A stretch of 13,641 nucleotides of DNA from CAIJKW01 sp964443365 (GTDB lineage: Bacteria; Patescibacteriota; Minisyncoccia; Phycocordibacterales; CAIZLB01): the NCBI GenBank assembly GCA_964443365.1, contig CAYUCM010000018.1:1-13641 (forward strand), written 5' to 3'. Below, in pieces: positions 1-7,706 of this stretch. Made by a program: the position numbers and the translations under genes. The notes beneath the pieces are model-generated. The model worked only from the letters and a program-made list of their open reading frames with translations, searched no databases and had not been told where the DNA came from. Every line of letters begins with the position of its first letter. Position 1 is the first letter of the stretch.

Positions 1-103
1 TATTCTTAATAATAACACAACCTCGAGCAACACAAAAATCTTAAATTTCAAGGTGGAATTTGGTTTGGGTGGTGGTATAATGTCACCAACTTATTTACAA
101 ACA
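1..103 (+). promoter_or_regulatory. Leader and probable promoter of the glycan operon
   Basis: A perfect TATAAT lies at 76-81, preceded by TGG at 73-75, giving an extended -10 element. No convincing -35 hexamer is seen 16-18 bases upstream. Transcription starting about 7 bases after the hexamer would give a leader of roughly 16 bases before the ATG at 104. The flippase frame is open leftward to position 2, so the end of an upstream gene or a longer N-terminus cannot be excluded. Another frame has a stop at 42-44 that could close an upstream gene. No terminator is evident. Confidence 0.4.
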
Positions 104-1396
104 ATGTCTACCCTTTCCCTATCCTACATCAAAGAAAAATGGCAACACGCTGGATTCCAAAAGTATTTGAGGAATACGGGGTGGATGTTTTTTTCTCGGG
201 TGTTAAGCATGATTATTTCATTCTTCACTATCGCCATAGTGATAAGGTATCTTGGTCCAGACAAATATGGAGTTTTAAGTTATGCAATAAGCTTTGTTGG
301 CCTTTTTGCTTTTTTAGCCTCACTTGGTATAGATCAGATACTTTACAGAGAGCTGATTAAGAGCCCAGCAAAAGAACCTGAGACACTAGGCACATCATTC
401 GTGCTAAAAATTATAGGTGGAATTTTGGCAATTGCAACCACAATCACATTCTCTTTTTTCTTCATTGATAATCAGCTGGAGCAAAATTTGATATTTATAA
501 TCTCTCTATCTTACATATTTCAATCATTCAATATATTAAATTACTCTTTCCAGTCTAGACTGGAAAATAAAAAACTTTCAATCATAACAATAATCGTAAA
601 TGTATTGTTATCACTATTAAAAATCAGCATCGTTTTTGCCAATAAAGGAATATTATTTTTAAGTGCAGTTTTGGTAATAGAACCAATTATATATGGTGTT
701 TTCTTTATATATTATTATTCTAAAAACTTTGGGAATATTAGAAAATGGAGCTTCAATTTAGGCCTAGCCAAATACATTGTCAAACTATCATTACCCTTAA
801 TGTTTTCCAGCATGTTTGCATTGATTTACTCGAGAATTGATCAGGTAATGATAAAACATTACCTAGACTCAACATCCGTTGGACTCTATAGTTCATCTGT
901 GACCTTGTCAGAAATATGGTATTTCATACCAAATATTATAGTAAGCACCCTCTTTCCATCTATCATCAATTCCAGAGAGAACGATAAAGCAATATATGCA
1001 AATAGAATAAAGAAATTACTTTTACTATTAATATCAATCTCATTATTAATATCAATAATGGGAACAATTTTTTCTAAATTGATTTTGTTTATAATTTTTG
1101 GATCAGAATTTGTTGGTGCATATACAACTCTACAAATATACATATGGTCAAGTGTTGGCCTTAGTATTGGAACTGTAATAATTCAAATATTAATTGCTGA
1201 AAAACTACCATCAACAATTTTATATATATCAATAATCGGCATGGTGCTAAATGTTTTGTTGAATATTTTCTTAATTCCAAGATGTGGAATAGACGGGGCT
1301 GCAACAGCGACCCTAATTTCCTATTTCTTGGGACCTCTAAGTCTATTTTGTTTTAGAAATTCAAGAACAAGAATTACTAATATATTAAGATCATGA
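104..1396 (+). CDS. Wzx-type oligosaccharide flippase (MOP/MATE-like superfamily)
   Basis: Polytopic inner-membrane protein of about 430 residues, the usual length for polysaccharide flippases, which move lipid-linked oligosaccharides from the cytoplasmic to the outer face. Many hydrophobic segments of transmembrane length cover nearly the whole protein. After a short basic amphipathic start, the family-typical N-terminal pattern 'NTGWMFFSRVLSMIISF' is followed by 'RYLGPDKYGVLSYAISFVG' and 'ASLGIDQILYRELI'. Later come 'SRIDQVMIKHYLDSTSVGLY' and, near the end, 'RCGIDGAATATLISY', all typical of Wzx proteins. I chose ATG 104 because the alternatives (GTG 53, ATG 80) lie upstream of or on a TATAAT box at 76-81; ATG 80 is preceded by GGTGG and remains possible. 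Its TGA stop overlaps the next start as ATGA. It is the only transporter in the operon, so it probably exports the product of the glycosyltransferases downstream. The family is clear; the substrate is unknown. Confidence 0.9.
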   Translation: MSTLSLSYIKEKWQHAGFQKYLRNTGWMFFSRVLSMIISFFTIAIVIRYLGPDKYGVLSYAISFVGLFAFLASLGIDQILYRELIKSPAKEPETLGTSFVLKIIGGILAIATTITFSFFFIDNQLEQNLIFIISLSYIFQSFNILNYSFQSRLENKKLSIITIIVNVLLSLLKISIVFANKGILFLSAVLVIEPIIYGVFFIYYYSKNFGNIRKWSFNLGLAKYIVKLSLPLMFSSMFALIYSRIDQVMIKHYLDSTSVGLYSSSVTLSEIWYFIPNIIVSTLFPSIINSRENDKAIYANRIKKLLLLLISISLLISIMGTIFSKLILFIIFGSEFVGAYTTLQIYIWSSVGLSIGTVIIQILIAEKLPSTILYISIIGMVLNVLLNIFLIPRCGIDGAATATLISYFLGPLSLFCFRNSRTRITNILRS

Positions 1397-2271
1397 AAAA
1401 AAATTGTATAATTACGTCTGCATCAAATAAATTTTTTCCATCGCTCTTAAATCTCTTGGGTTCAATTGAAAAAAACTATCCAAATCATCCAGATGTGTAT
1501 GTTTACAATCTTGGACTCTTTTTTACATTTAAAAAAGAGCTACAAAAGATACCGTGGATACACATACTTGAAATACCTAATTTTGTGTCACACTGGAGAT
1601 CTTGTTACACCTGGAAAACCTATATACTGAACAAGCCATTGAGTAAAAATAATCTTTACATAGACGCTGGATGCCAAATATTAAAATCACTGGATGATTT
1701 GTTTGAAAAAATCGAAAGTCAAAATTATTTAGCTGTCAGTCAAGGTTCAGATGTCAACCTAAGAGACATAACGCCTAAGGATTATATACAAATTTATAGA
1801 CTAGATAATCATACGCTTAAGCAACAAGTTATCACAGCTGGAATATTTGGTTTTAAAGACAATTCGACCATCAAGGATGTGACCGAGGAATTATACATAT
1901 CTGGTCTAAATAAATTATGCCTAGGTTTTTCCTCATCAGAGTTGTGGAAAAACAAAGGTATAAATAAAAATGATTATATTCGCGATTGTAAAATATTTAG
2001 ACACGATACAACATTAATAAGTATTTTACTCAGAACAAAAATATCAAACATTAATGTGGAACCAATAAATTTATTTTCATCAAAGTTAGAATCTTCAGAA
2101 CAGTATATATGGAATTTTAGATTAAATTATAAAAATCTAAATTTTGTAAAATATAACATACTGAACAAAAAATTTAATTTATACGGTATAATTAACAGAA
2201 TATTTGTATATATATTTATATTTATTAAAAAAATCACAAATAATATTAAACAAAAATGCTTTCATTTCTAA
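1393..2271 (+). CDS. Putative GT-A-fold (GT8-like) glycosyltransferase
   Basis: A 292-residue cytoplasmic protein resembling nucleotide-diphospho-sugar transferases of the GT8-like type. Visible landmarks are an N-terminal beta strand 'CIITSASNKFFP' (residues 5-16), 'DVYVYNLGL' (34-42), 'CYTWKTYIL' (71-79), then 'LYIDAGCQIL' (88-97) where GT-A enzymes carry the metal-binding DxD. Next are 'TAGIFGF' (148-154) and 'RHDTTLISILL' (203-213), like the RxDQ-S-L stretch of related GT8-like proteins. The DxD position reads DAG, so metal binding may be altered. The C-terminus (about 262-292) is hydrophobic and basic and could touch the membrane. Its start overlaps the flippase stop by 4 bases and its end overlaps the next gene by 16, indicating translational coupling. 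The fold is inferred from motifs; donor and acceptor are unknown. Confidence 0.65.
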   Translation: MKKNCIITSASNKFFPSLLNLLGSIEKNYPNHPDVYVYNLGLFFTFKKELQKIPWIHILEIPNFVSHWRSCYTWKTYILNKPLSKNNLYIDAGCQILKSLDDLFEKIESQNYLAVSQGSDVNLRDITPKDYIQIYRLDNHTLKQQVITAGIFGFKDNSTIKDVTEELYISGLNKLCLGFSSSELWKNKGINKNDYIRDCKIFRHDTTLISILLRTKISNINVEPINLFSSKLESSEQYIWNFRLNYKNLNFVKYNILNKKFNLYGIINRIFVYIFIFIKKITNNIKQKCFHF

Positions 2272-3110
2272 AAAACAAATCTCCAAACTTCTTGAAAACC
2301 CTAGCGAGAAAAACAAGAAGGATGCTGTATGAGACATCAGACAAACTAAAGCCTTATTTAATACACAGGAAATACTGTGGGTACAGACTTTATTACACAA
2401 GAGGTGCGGGATTAATAGACAGAATACGCATAGGAAATATAAATAAAATATATGAGCCAGAATTAGTTAATTCAATCTGTGACGAATTAAAAAAACACGA
2501 ATCCCCTGTTTTTTTAGACATCGGAACAAATATTGGTCTTATAAGTCTAGCGGTATTAAAAACAATACCTAATGTCAAGATTTTCTGTTTTGAACCTGGG
2601 CCGATACCTTATGCCAGCTTCACTTCCACAATACTGGCAAACAAATTGAGTGACAAAGTTAAATTGTACAACGAAGCATTAAATAAAGAGTCTGGCTACA
2701 TAGACTTTTACATGCATAACGACAAAGATTCATCTGGCGATGGTATGATTGATACGCGCAGATCCGAAAGCGACTCAACACGAATAACTGTAAAATCAAC
2801 GACCTTAGACGAGTGGAGTAATTTGAATAATGAAGAAAAGATAAATGTGGTAAAAATTGATATAGAGGGAGCTGAATTGTGCGCACTGCAAGGATCAATT
2901 GAGTTCTTAAGTAAAAATAAACCCATTATTTTTTTAGAAATTTCAAAAGAAAATTTAAAAGTATATCCACATAATGAACTAGATATACTAAACTTCTTTG
3001 AATCAAACGACTACAATCTGTTTAATCTATCTAACATGAAAATTAATCAAGACAATATTAAAAATATAGTTGACACCGAAGATACTTTTATTGCTAAACC
3101 TAAAAAATAA
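2256..3110 (+). CDS. FkbM family SAM-dependent methyltransferase (first copy)
   Basis: A 284-residue class I methyltransferase of the FkbM family, which typically O-methylates sugars or other hydroxyl groups. Motif I is 'FLDIGTNIG' (residues 86-94), which binds S-adenosylmethionine. The acidic strand-2 end is 'FEPG' (112-115). The FkbM signature 'KIDIEGAE' (200-207) is followed by 'ALQGSIEFL' and 'PIIFLEIS' (223-230). The N-terminal 70 residues, with basic 'RKTRRM' and 'GYRLYYTRG', match the leader often seen before the FkbM domain. The gene starts inside the end of its upstream neighbour (16-base overlap) and ends 2 bases before the next gene. In a glycan operon the likely job is O-methylation of a sugar residue, perhaps a chain cap, but the position methylated cannot be read from sequence. 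Confidence 0.88.
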   Translation: MLSFLKNKSPNFLKTLARKTRRMLYETSDKLKPYLIHRKYCGYRLYYTRGAGLIDRIRIGNINKIYEPELVNSICDELKKHESPVFLDIGTNIGLISLAVLKTIPNVKIFCFEPGPIPYASFTSTILANKLSDKVKLYNEALNKESGYIDFYMHNDKDSSGDGMIDTRRSESDSTRITVKSTTLDEWSNLNNEEKINVVKIDIEGAELCALQGSIEFLSKNKPIIFLEISKENLKVYPHNELDILNFFESNDYNLFNLSNMKINQDNIKNIVDTEDTFIAKPKK

Positions 3111-3112
3111 AC

Positions 3113-3898
3113 ATGAGAGAAGATCTACTAAATAAAATTTTTGGGCTGGATTTTATGGATGAAATGCATGACTATCCAAACATTTTTAGCAACATAAGAT
3201 ATTATCATAAATTAAAAGCCAGAATTATAAATAAATTTATACAAAAGAACAACGGTTTAAACAAGCTTTTTCTAGATTCAGGGGCCGGTAGAGGTTCGTA
3301 TTGCGTTATTGCTTCACCGCTATTTAAGAAAGTGTATTGTGATGAATTTGATAAAAAAGAACTAAACAAAGCCCAAAACAATATTATTAAAAGAAATTTG
3401 CGAAATATCGAATTTATTAACAACGATTTAACAAAATTGTCTTATCAAGATAATTACATAGATGTAGCCGTGTGTTCAGAAGTGTTAGAGCATATACCAA
3501 ATAAACAGAAAGCGGCAGAAGAATTATATAGAGTAATAAAACATGGTGGAAGATTACTAGTTTCCATGCCACAAAAAAATAGTTTATTTTATCGACATGT
3601 TCAAAAGGTCCATAAAGACATACTAGGTACACCAGAACCGCTTGATACTAGTTCAAATTTATGGCATTTTATGCAGCATGTTAAATTTTCAACAAGAGAT
3701 ATAGAAAAACTAATGACTGACGCGGGGTTTAAAATAATTAATAGATATGGCGCAAATGTGTTACCACCAGGTGAAAAGATTTTTTCTGTTCTGTATAAAT
3801 TTCCACCAGTATTTAGATTATATATATCATTGGAATTTTTTCTAGAAAAAGCCCTTTCAAGATTCGCTTCATTTTATTTTATAGAATTAACCAAATAA
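3113..3898 (+). CDS. Class I SAM-dependent methyltransferase (Methyltransf_11 type)
   Basis: A 261-residue soluble methyltransferase. Motif I is 'LDSGAGRGSYCVIA' (residues 54-67), a glycine-rich SAM-binding loop. The strand-2 acidic residue lies in 'VYCDEFD' (74-80). 'INNDLTKLSYQDNYIDVAVC' (102-121) and 'SEVLEHI' (122-128) are the classical Methyltransf_11 motifs, followed by 'ELYRVIKHGGRLLVSMP' (137-153). The C-terminal part (about 175-261) holds 'TRDIEKLMTDAGF', common in this family, and a hydrophobic stretch with 'YKFPPVFRLYISLEFFLEKAL' that could associate with the membrane. It sits between an FkbM methyltransferase and a GT2 gene with 2-base gaps on both sides, so it is co-transcribed. 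Probable role: methylation of a glycan or its lipid carrier. The substrate is not determinable here. Confidence 0.85.
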   Translation: MREDLLNKIFGLDFMDEMHDYPNIFSNIRYYHKLKARIINKFIQKNNGLNKLFLDSGAGRGSYCVIASPLFKKVYCDEFDKKELNKAQNNIIKRNLRNIEFINNDLTKLSYQDNYIDVAVCSEVLEHIPNKQKAAEELYRVIKHGGRLLVSMPQKNSLFYRHVQKVHKDILGTPEPLDTSSNLWHFMQHVKFSTRDIEKLMTDAGFKIINRYGANVLPPGEKIFSVLYKFPPVFRLYISLEFFLEKALSRFASFYFIELTK

Positions 3899-3900
3899 AA

Positions 3901-4608
3901 ATGATTACAATAATAACATCTCTTTACAATTCGGATAAATATTTAAAAAAATATGCAGAATACATAGAAAAGTTTTCTATGTATTTAAAAAACAAGGGTG
4001 TAAGACACGAATTTGTTATAGTTTCAAATGATCCAAACAAAAAAGAACTTAATGAACTCAGTCAAATAAAATCAAATAGCAATATAGATTTAAATATAAT
4101 AATTTGCCCCAGAGAAACATTATATGCAACATGGAATCGAGGAATAAGAGAAGCCAAATACGAAAATATAACTTTTTGGAATGTGGACGACCAAAGATTT
4201 CCTGAAGCCATAATAGACGGGCTGAAAAATATAGAGAACGGAAGCGATATAGTTTATTTTCCGTTTTTATACAAGAGGTATGTTCGCATCTTAGGTTTAA
4301 AAATTTTAATAAAGAGAAAAGTAATAAATTCTATAGAATATAGATCTGATTTATTTTTAAAGGGTATGTATACAGGTCCATTCTTTATCGTTAAAAGACA
4401 CATCTTTGAAGTGGTTGGAGTATTTAATGACAGTTTTAAAATTGCTGGAGATTTTGAATGGATGACAAGAGCTACAAAAAAGTCTCTTTTGTTCAAATAC
4501 ACCCCCACATTAGCTGGAATTTTTACGAATGATGGAAATACGTTAAGTGGCCAGAAAAACAGTCTGCAAAAATTAGAGAACAAAAGAATTGTTGATGGTA
4601 TAATGTAA
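3901..4608 (+). CDS. Glycosyltransferase family 2-like protein (NVDD type)
   Basis: A 235-residue GT-A fold glycosyltransferase, short for the family and without a membrane domain. It opens with 'MITIITSLYNSDKYL', the usual nucleotide-binding first strand of GT2 enzymes. 'ETLYATWNRGIREA' (residues 72-85) is the substrate-proximal helix, followed by 'TFWNVDDQRFP' (91-101). The VDD (95-97) occupies the DxD metal/nucleotide-sugar position. 'GPFFIVKRHIFEVVGVFND' and 'GDFEWMTRA' correspond to the acceptor-side ED/EW region of GT2. It begins 2 bases after the methyltransferase stop and ends 5 bases before the next GT2. Its last codons (DGIM-stop) contain a TGGTATAAT sequence that might be an internal promoter. 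Family membership is well supported; the transferred sugar is unknown. Confidence 0.85.
   Translation: MITIITSLYNSDKYLKKYAEYIEKFSMYLKNKGVRHEFVIVSNDPNKKELNELSQIKSNSNIDLNIIICPRETLYATWNRGIREAKYENITFWNVDDQRFPEAIIDGLKNIENGSDIVYFPFLYKRYVRILGLKILIKRKVINSIEYRSDLFLKGMYTGPFFIVKRHIFEVVGVFNDSFKIAGDFEWMTRATKKSLLFKYTPTLAGIFTNDGNTLSGQKNSLQKLENKRIVDGIM
4596..4604 (+). promoter_or_regulatory. Possible internal extended -10 promoter
   Basis: TGG followed by a perfect TATAAT (4599-4604) lies at the very end of the GT2 gene. A start about 7 bases downstream would be at or just before the ATG at 4614, giving an almost leaderless transcript. No good -35 is seen, and the bases also encode the last residues of the GT2 protein, so a chance match in AT-rich DNA is possible. 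Confidence 0.25.
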
Positions 4609-4613
4609 AATAT

Positions 4614-5603
4614 ATGAAAATCATAACCCTACTTCCTGCAAAAAATGAAGGCTGGATATTAAAGTCCACTCTTACCAACATGAGCGCCTTTAGTGACCAT
4701 ATAATTATAGCTGACCAAAACTCGGATGATGAATCAAAAAAAATATATAATCAATTTGACAAGGTAGAAGTTATAGAAAATAAGAATAAAAATCACAACA
4801 ACAGTGTACGTTGGCAACTTTTCGATTACGCAAGAGAGAAGTTTGGAACAAAAAATTTGATAATATGTATAGATGCCGATGAAATGATATTACAAGAAGC
4901 AATAGAAAATTTTGGAGAACAAATAGTACATGAAGTAATATNNNNNNNNNNGATATCACCAGCAGCAATTGAAAAAATCAAAAAGACAATTAGTGACAAG
5001 TCAATATCTTTTTCTTTTCAGTGGATACAATTATGGGGATCAGAAAATCAACACAGAACAGATGGGGTTTGGAAAAACAACTGGAAGGAGGTGGCTTTTT
5101 ATGATGATGGACTCGTAGACTATGAAAGAAATCTTGTTTTGAATGATCACACAGGAAGAATACCTGCGTGCTCTAAGATTGTAAGAGTAGAGAATTACCC
5201 GTTAATACATTATCAGTACATAAATTTACAACAATCTGAAATAAAACAAATTTGGTACAAATGTTCTGAATTAATATCAAAAAACAAACCTAGAAAAATA
5301 AACTACAAATACTCTTTTGCAAAAAAAGATTCAAAGATTAAACTACAATCGGTTAAAAAAGATTGGTTTATAAATTTAAACAATGTTTCAATAAACTACA
5401 TCGAGAATAAAGATTGGCGATATTTGGAGATACTTTCTTGGTTTAATGAATACGGTATAAAGTTTTTTGAACCATTAGACATCTGGTATATTGATGAGTT
5501 TAAAGATAGATTTTATAAAGAAACAGGACGTAATCCTCACCCCCAACAATATCCAGCTTGGTTAATAAAAATAAATAATATTAAAAATAAATTATTACGT
5601 TAA
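4614..5603 (+). CDS. Glycosyltransferase family 2 protein (DADE type), interrupted by assembly gap
   Basis: GT2-like cytoplasmic enzyme. The start 'MKIITLLPAKNEGWILKSTL' is the AKNE-type first strand of this family. 'IIIADQNSDDES' (residues 30-41) is the DxxSxD-like element, 'HNNSVRWQLFDYAR' (61-74) follows, and 'IDADEMI' (86-92) carries the DxD metal site. After the gap come 'FQWIQLWGSENQHR' and 'DGVWKNNWKEVAFYDDG', then 'NDHTGRIP' and a C-terminal helical part ending in 'NPHPQQYPAWL'. Ten N characters (4942-4951) interrupt residues 110-113; the apparent 329-residue length and in-frame continuation depend on that placeholder. The segment just before the gap resembles the segment just after it, so about 22 residues may be an assembly duplication. 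Gaps to its neighbours are 5 and 3 bases, so it belongs to the operon. Confidence 0.82.
   Translation: MKIITLLPAKNEGWILKSTLTNMSAFSDHIIIADQNSDDESKKIYNQFDKVEVIENKNKNHNNSVRWQLFDYAREKFGTKNLIICIDADEMILQEAIENFGEQIVHEVIXXXXISPAAIEKIKKTISDKSISFSFQWIQLWGSENQHRTDGVWKNNWKEVAFYDDGLVDYERNLVLNDHTGRIPACSKIVRVENYPLIHYQYINLQQSEIKQIWYKCSELISKNKPRKINYKYSFAKKDSKIKLQSVKKDWFINLNNVSINYIENKDWRYLEILSWFNEYGIKFFEPLDIWYIDEFKDRFYKETGRNPHPQQYPAWLIKINNIKNKLLR
4942..4951. other. Assembly gap (10 N)
   Basis: A run of exactly ten N, the usual fixed-size scaffold gap, falls inside the GT2 gene about 55 bases after the codons for DADE. The real distance is unknown and may be negative, that is, the contigs may overlap. The 56 bases before the gap (4886-4941) align without indels to 4952-5007 at 33 of 56 positions, and at 20 of the first 24. 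Confidence 0.98.
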
Positions 5604-5606
5604 AAA

Positions 5607-6464
5607 ATGATTACCCAATATATCAAGAAAATACTTTCAATTATAACAAAAAGAAATGTTTTGTTTATACCAAAATACAAACAGGGCTTTCTTCACTCGG
5701 TCAAATCTGCTATGGGTTTTTGGTATTGTGGAAACCTTTATGATACTTCTGATATAGCCTACGGTATCGCAATAAATGGGTTGGTCGAAGAACAAGAAAC
5801 CAAACTGGTGACTAAGATACTAAGACAGCTCCCAGAGGATTATATATTTATCGATATCGGTGCTAACTCTGGATATTATGGAATAATGTCATCTTTTATA
5901 TCTTCCAAGTCAAAGACCTATAGTTTTGAACCGCTTAAAGAGCATTGCGATTTGATAAGAGAATCAGCAAAAATCAACCAGCTCAATAACATAGAAATAA
6001 ATGAACATGCACTAGGTAAACGAAATGAAGATAAGAACATATACATAGCAGGCTCTGGCACCACACTAATCAAAGATTTTACTGGAGATATTAGGGGTGT
6101 AAACAAAATCGTTATAAAGAGGCTAGATGATGTAATTCTTCAAAAAAACATAAGTAATGCTCACTTCATTAAAATAGATGTTGAGGGTTTTGAATTTGAA
6201 GTATTGCAGGGTGCAACAAAAATGATTGAAAAATTTAAACCAATTTTATTTATAGAAATTTGCCACACAAAAAATGGAAACGGTCGCAAGTATATTAATC
6301 CAAACTTTAGAAATACATTTATTTTTTTGGAAAATCTGGGGTATACGGCAAGTATGTTATCTGGCGATACCCTCAAGAGTTTTAATAAAGAAACAACCCC
6401 AAACAATGGAGTATGGATGTTCTTATTCATACATAAAACAAATCATAACAATATAACTCTATAA
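5607..6464 (+). CDS. FkbM family SAM-dependent methyltransferase (second copy)
   Basis: A 285-residue FkbM methyltransferase. The N-terminal 60 residues ('FIPKYKQGFLHSV', 'FWYCGNLYDTSDIAYGIA') precede the SAM domain and are probably acceptor-specific. Motif I is 'FIDIGANSGYYG' (residues 81-92), the acidic strand-2 motif is 'SFEPL' (106-110), and the family signature 'KIDVEGFEFEVLQGA' spans 189-203, followed by 'KPILFIEI' (211-218). The end 'NNGVWMFLFIH' matches the usual C-terminal strand, so the gene looks complete. It shares little beyond these motifs with the FkbM protein at 2256-3110, so the two probably act on different positions or sugars. It starts 3 bases after the GT2 stop and ends 2 bases before the next gene. 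A sugar O-methyltransferase role is inferred from family and context. Confidence 0.88.
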   Translation: MITQYIKKILSIITKRNVLFIPKYKQGFLHSVKSAMGFWYCGNLYDTSDIAYGIAINGLVEEQETKLVTKILRQLPEDYIFIDIGANSGYYGIMSSFISSKSKTYSFEPLKEHCDLIRESAKINQLNNIEINEHALGKRNEDKNIYIAGSGTTLIKDFTGDIRGVNKIVIKRLDDVILQKNISNAHFIKIDVEGFEFEVLQGATKMIEKFKPILFIEICHTKNGNGRKYINPNFRNTFIFLENLGYTASMLSGDTLKSFNKETTPNNGVWMFLFIHKTNHNNITL

Positions 6465-6466
6465 AA

Positions 6467-7696
6467 ATGAAAAAAATATTTTATAAATTACCAAAAACAT
6501 CAAAACGCCTAATTGTAAGTTGCATTGAGCTTATCGCACTTATTTATGTGAGAATCAAACTGGACAAAATCAAAATTGGCAATAATAAGTCAGTAAGAAA
6601 AGATAATAAAAAAAATATTTTAATTTACCACATATCCGCTCTGAGTTTTGGAGGTACAGAAAAAAACCTACAGATGATTGCTAAGTATTTAAATAAAGAT
6701 AAATACAATGTGTTTTTAATGCACTCAACAGGAACCGAGAAAAACAGACTCCCCTATCTAAAAGATTCCAACATCGAAATAATCAATTTTTCAAAAACAA
6801 CTACAGGTAAAAGATGGCCGTACTTCATAAAAAACATGGAACCAGAACTGGAGAAAGTAGTATATGAAAAACAGATAGATTGTATTGTAACAGCGACACC
6901 CGGACAAACAATCTACCCTATAATCAACATAAGAAAAATACCAATTGTATTAATTAATATTTTTGGATCTTTCACTCTACAAAAAAATATCAAAAAACAC
7001 ATCTGTATTTCAGAAGAAGTCAAAAAATTAGCAACTAGAGTTGTAGATGAAAAAGAAACAGAAGTTCAATACATACCCTCAGAAAAACCAATTTGGAATA
7101 AAGAAAAAGCAAAACAAATTAGAGAAAGATTCAACATTAAAGACTCCGATTTGGTGTTTGGGAGAATAGGAAGATCTGATGATTCAATATTTGATCCGAT
7201 AGGAATATTGGCGTTTGAAATCGCAGTAAAAACAAATCCAAATATACACTACATTATAATGTCGCCCGCCGATAAAGCAAAAGAAATTGTCGCTATTAAA
7301 AAAATACCTAATGTACATTGGCTTGAGCCAAGCTATGCAGAAGAGGATGTTTGGGCATTTCATCAAGCAATAGATGTATTGGCGCATTTTAGAAGAGATG
7401 GGGAATCTTGCGGACTCAACATCATAGAATCAATGCTGGTTGGTAACGCAATATTGAGTCATAAATCACATATATGGAATGCCCATTTGGAATATTTAGA
7501 TAATTCGTTTAGCAGAATTTCTGAAATTGACGACTATGAATGTTATGCTGAAAACATGATGGAATTTTCTACCAAACACCAAAAAAATGAATTGCAAGAC
7601 ATTCGAGAAAAAGCCAGAGAGAAAGCGGAAGAAATTTTTCTAATACAGAATGCAATAACCAGATATGAAAAATGGATTGAAGAAGCAATTAGTTAA
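6467..7696 (+). CDS. GT4-family glycosyltransferase (GT-B fold)
   Basis: A 409-residue retaining glycosyltransferase with two Rossmann domains. A basic, partly hydrophobic N-terminal helix (about residues 13-32) may anchor it to the inner face of the membrane. 'ILIYHISALSFGGTEKNL' (51-68) is the glycine-rich acceptor-side loop of GT4 enzymes. 'HICISEEVKKLA' (178-189) marks the interdomain region. The C-terminal donor domain begins with 'FGRIGRSDDSIFDP' (231-244), where GT4 enzymes have the GRl...KG loop, and contains the nucleotide-sugar motif E-x7-E as 'ESCGLNIIE' (313-321), then 'SMLVGNAIL'. It lies 2 bases after the second FkbM gene and 10 bases before another GT-B protein. It probably adds one sugar to the lipid-linked glycan; donor unknown. 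Confidence 0.85.
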   Translation: MKKIFYKLPKTSKRLIVSCIELIALIYVRIKLDKIKIGNNKSVRKDNKKNILIYHISALSFGGTEKNLQMIAKYLNKDKYNVFLMHSTGTEKNRLPYLKDSNIEIINFSKTTTGKRWPYFIKNMEPELEKVVYEKQIDCIVTATPGQTIYPIINIRKIPIVLINIFGSFTLQKNIKKHICISEEVKKLATRVVDEKETEVQYIPSEKPIWNKEKAKQIRERFNIKDSDLVFGRIGRSDDSIFDPIGILAFEIAVKTNPNIHYIIMSPADKAKEIVAIKKIPNVHWLEPSYAEEDVWAFHQAIDVLAHFRRDGESCGLNIIESMLVGNAILSHKSHIWNAHLEYLDNSFSRISEIDDYECYAENMMEFSTKHQKNELQDIREKAREKAEEIFLIQNAITRYEKWIEEAIS

Positions 7697-7706
7697 ATAA
7701 ATAATC

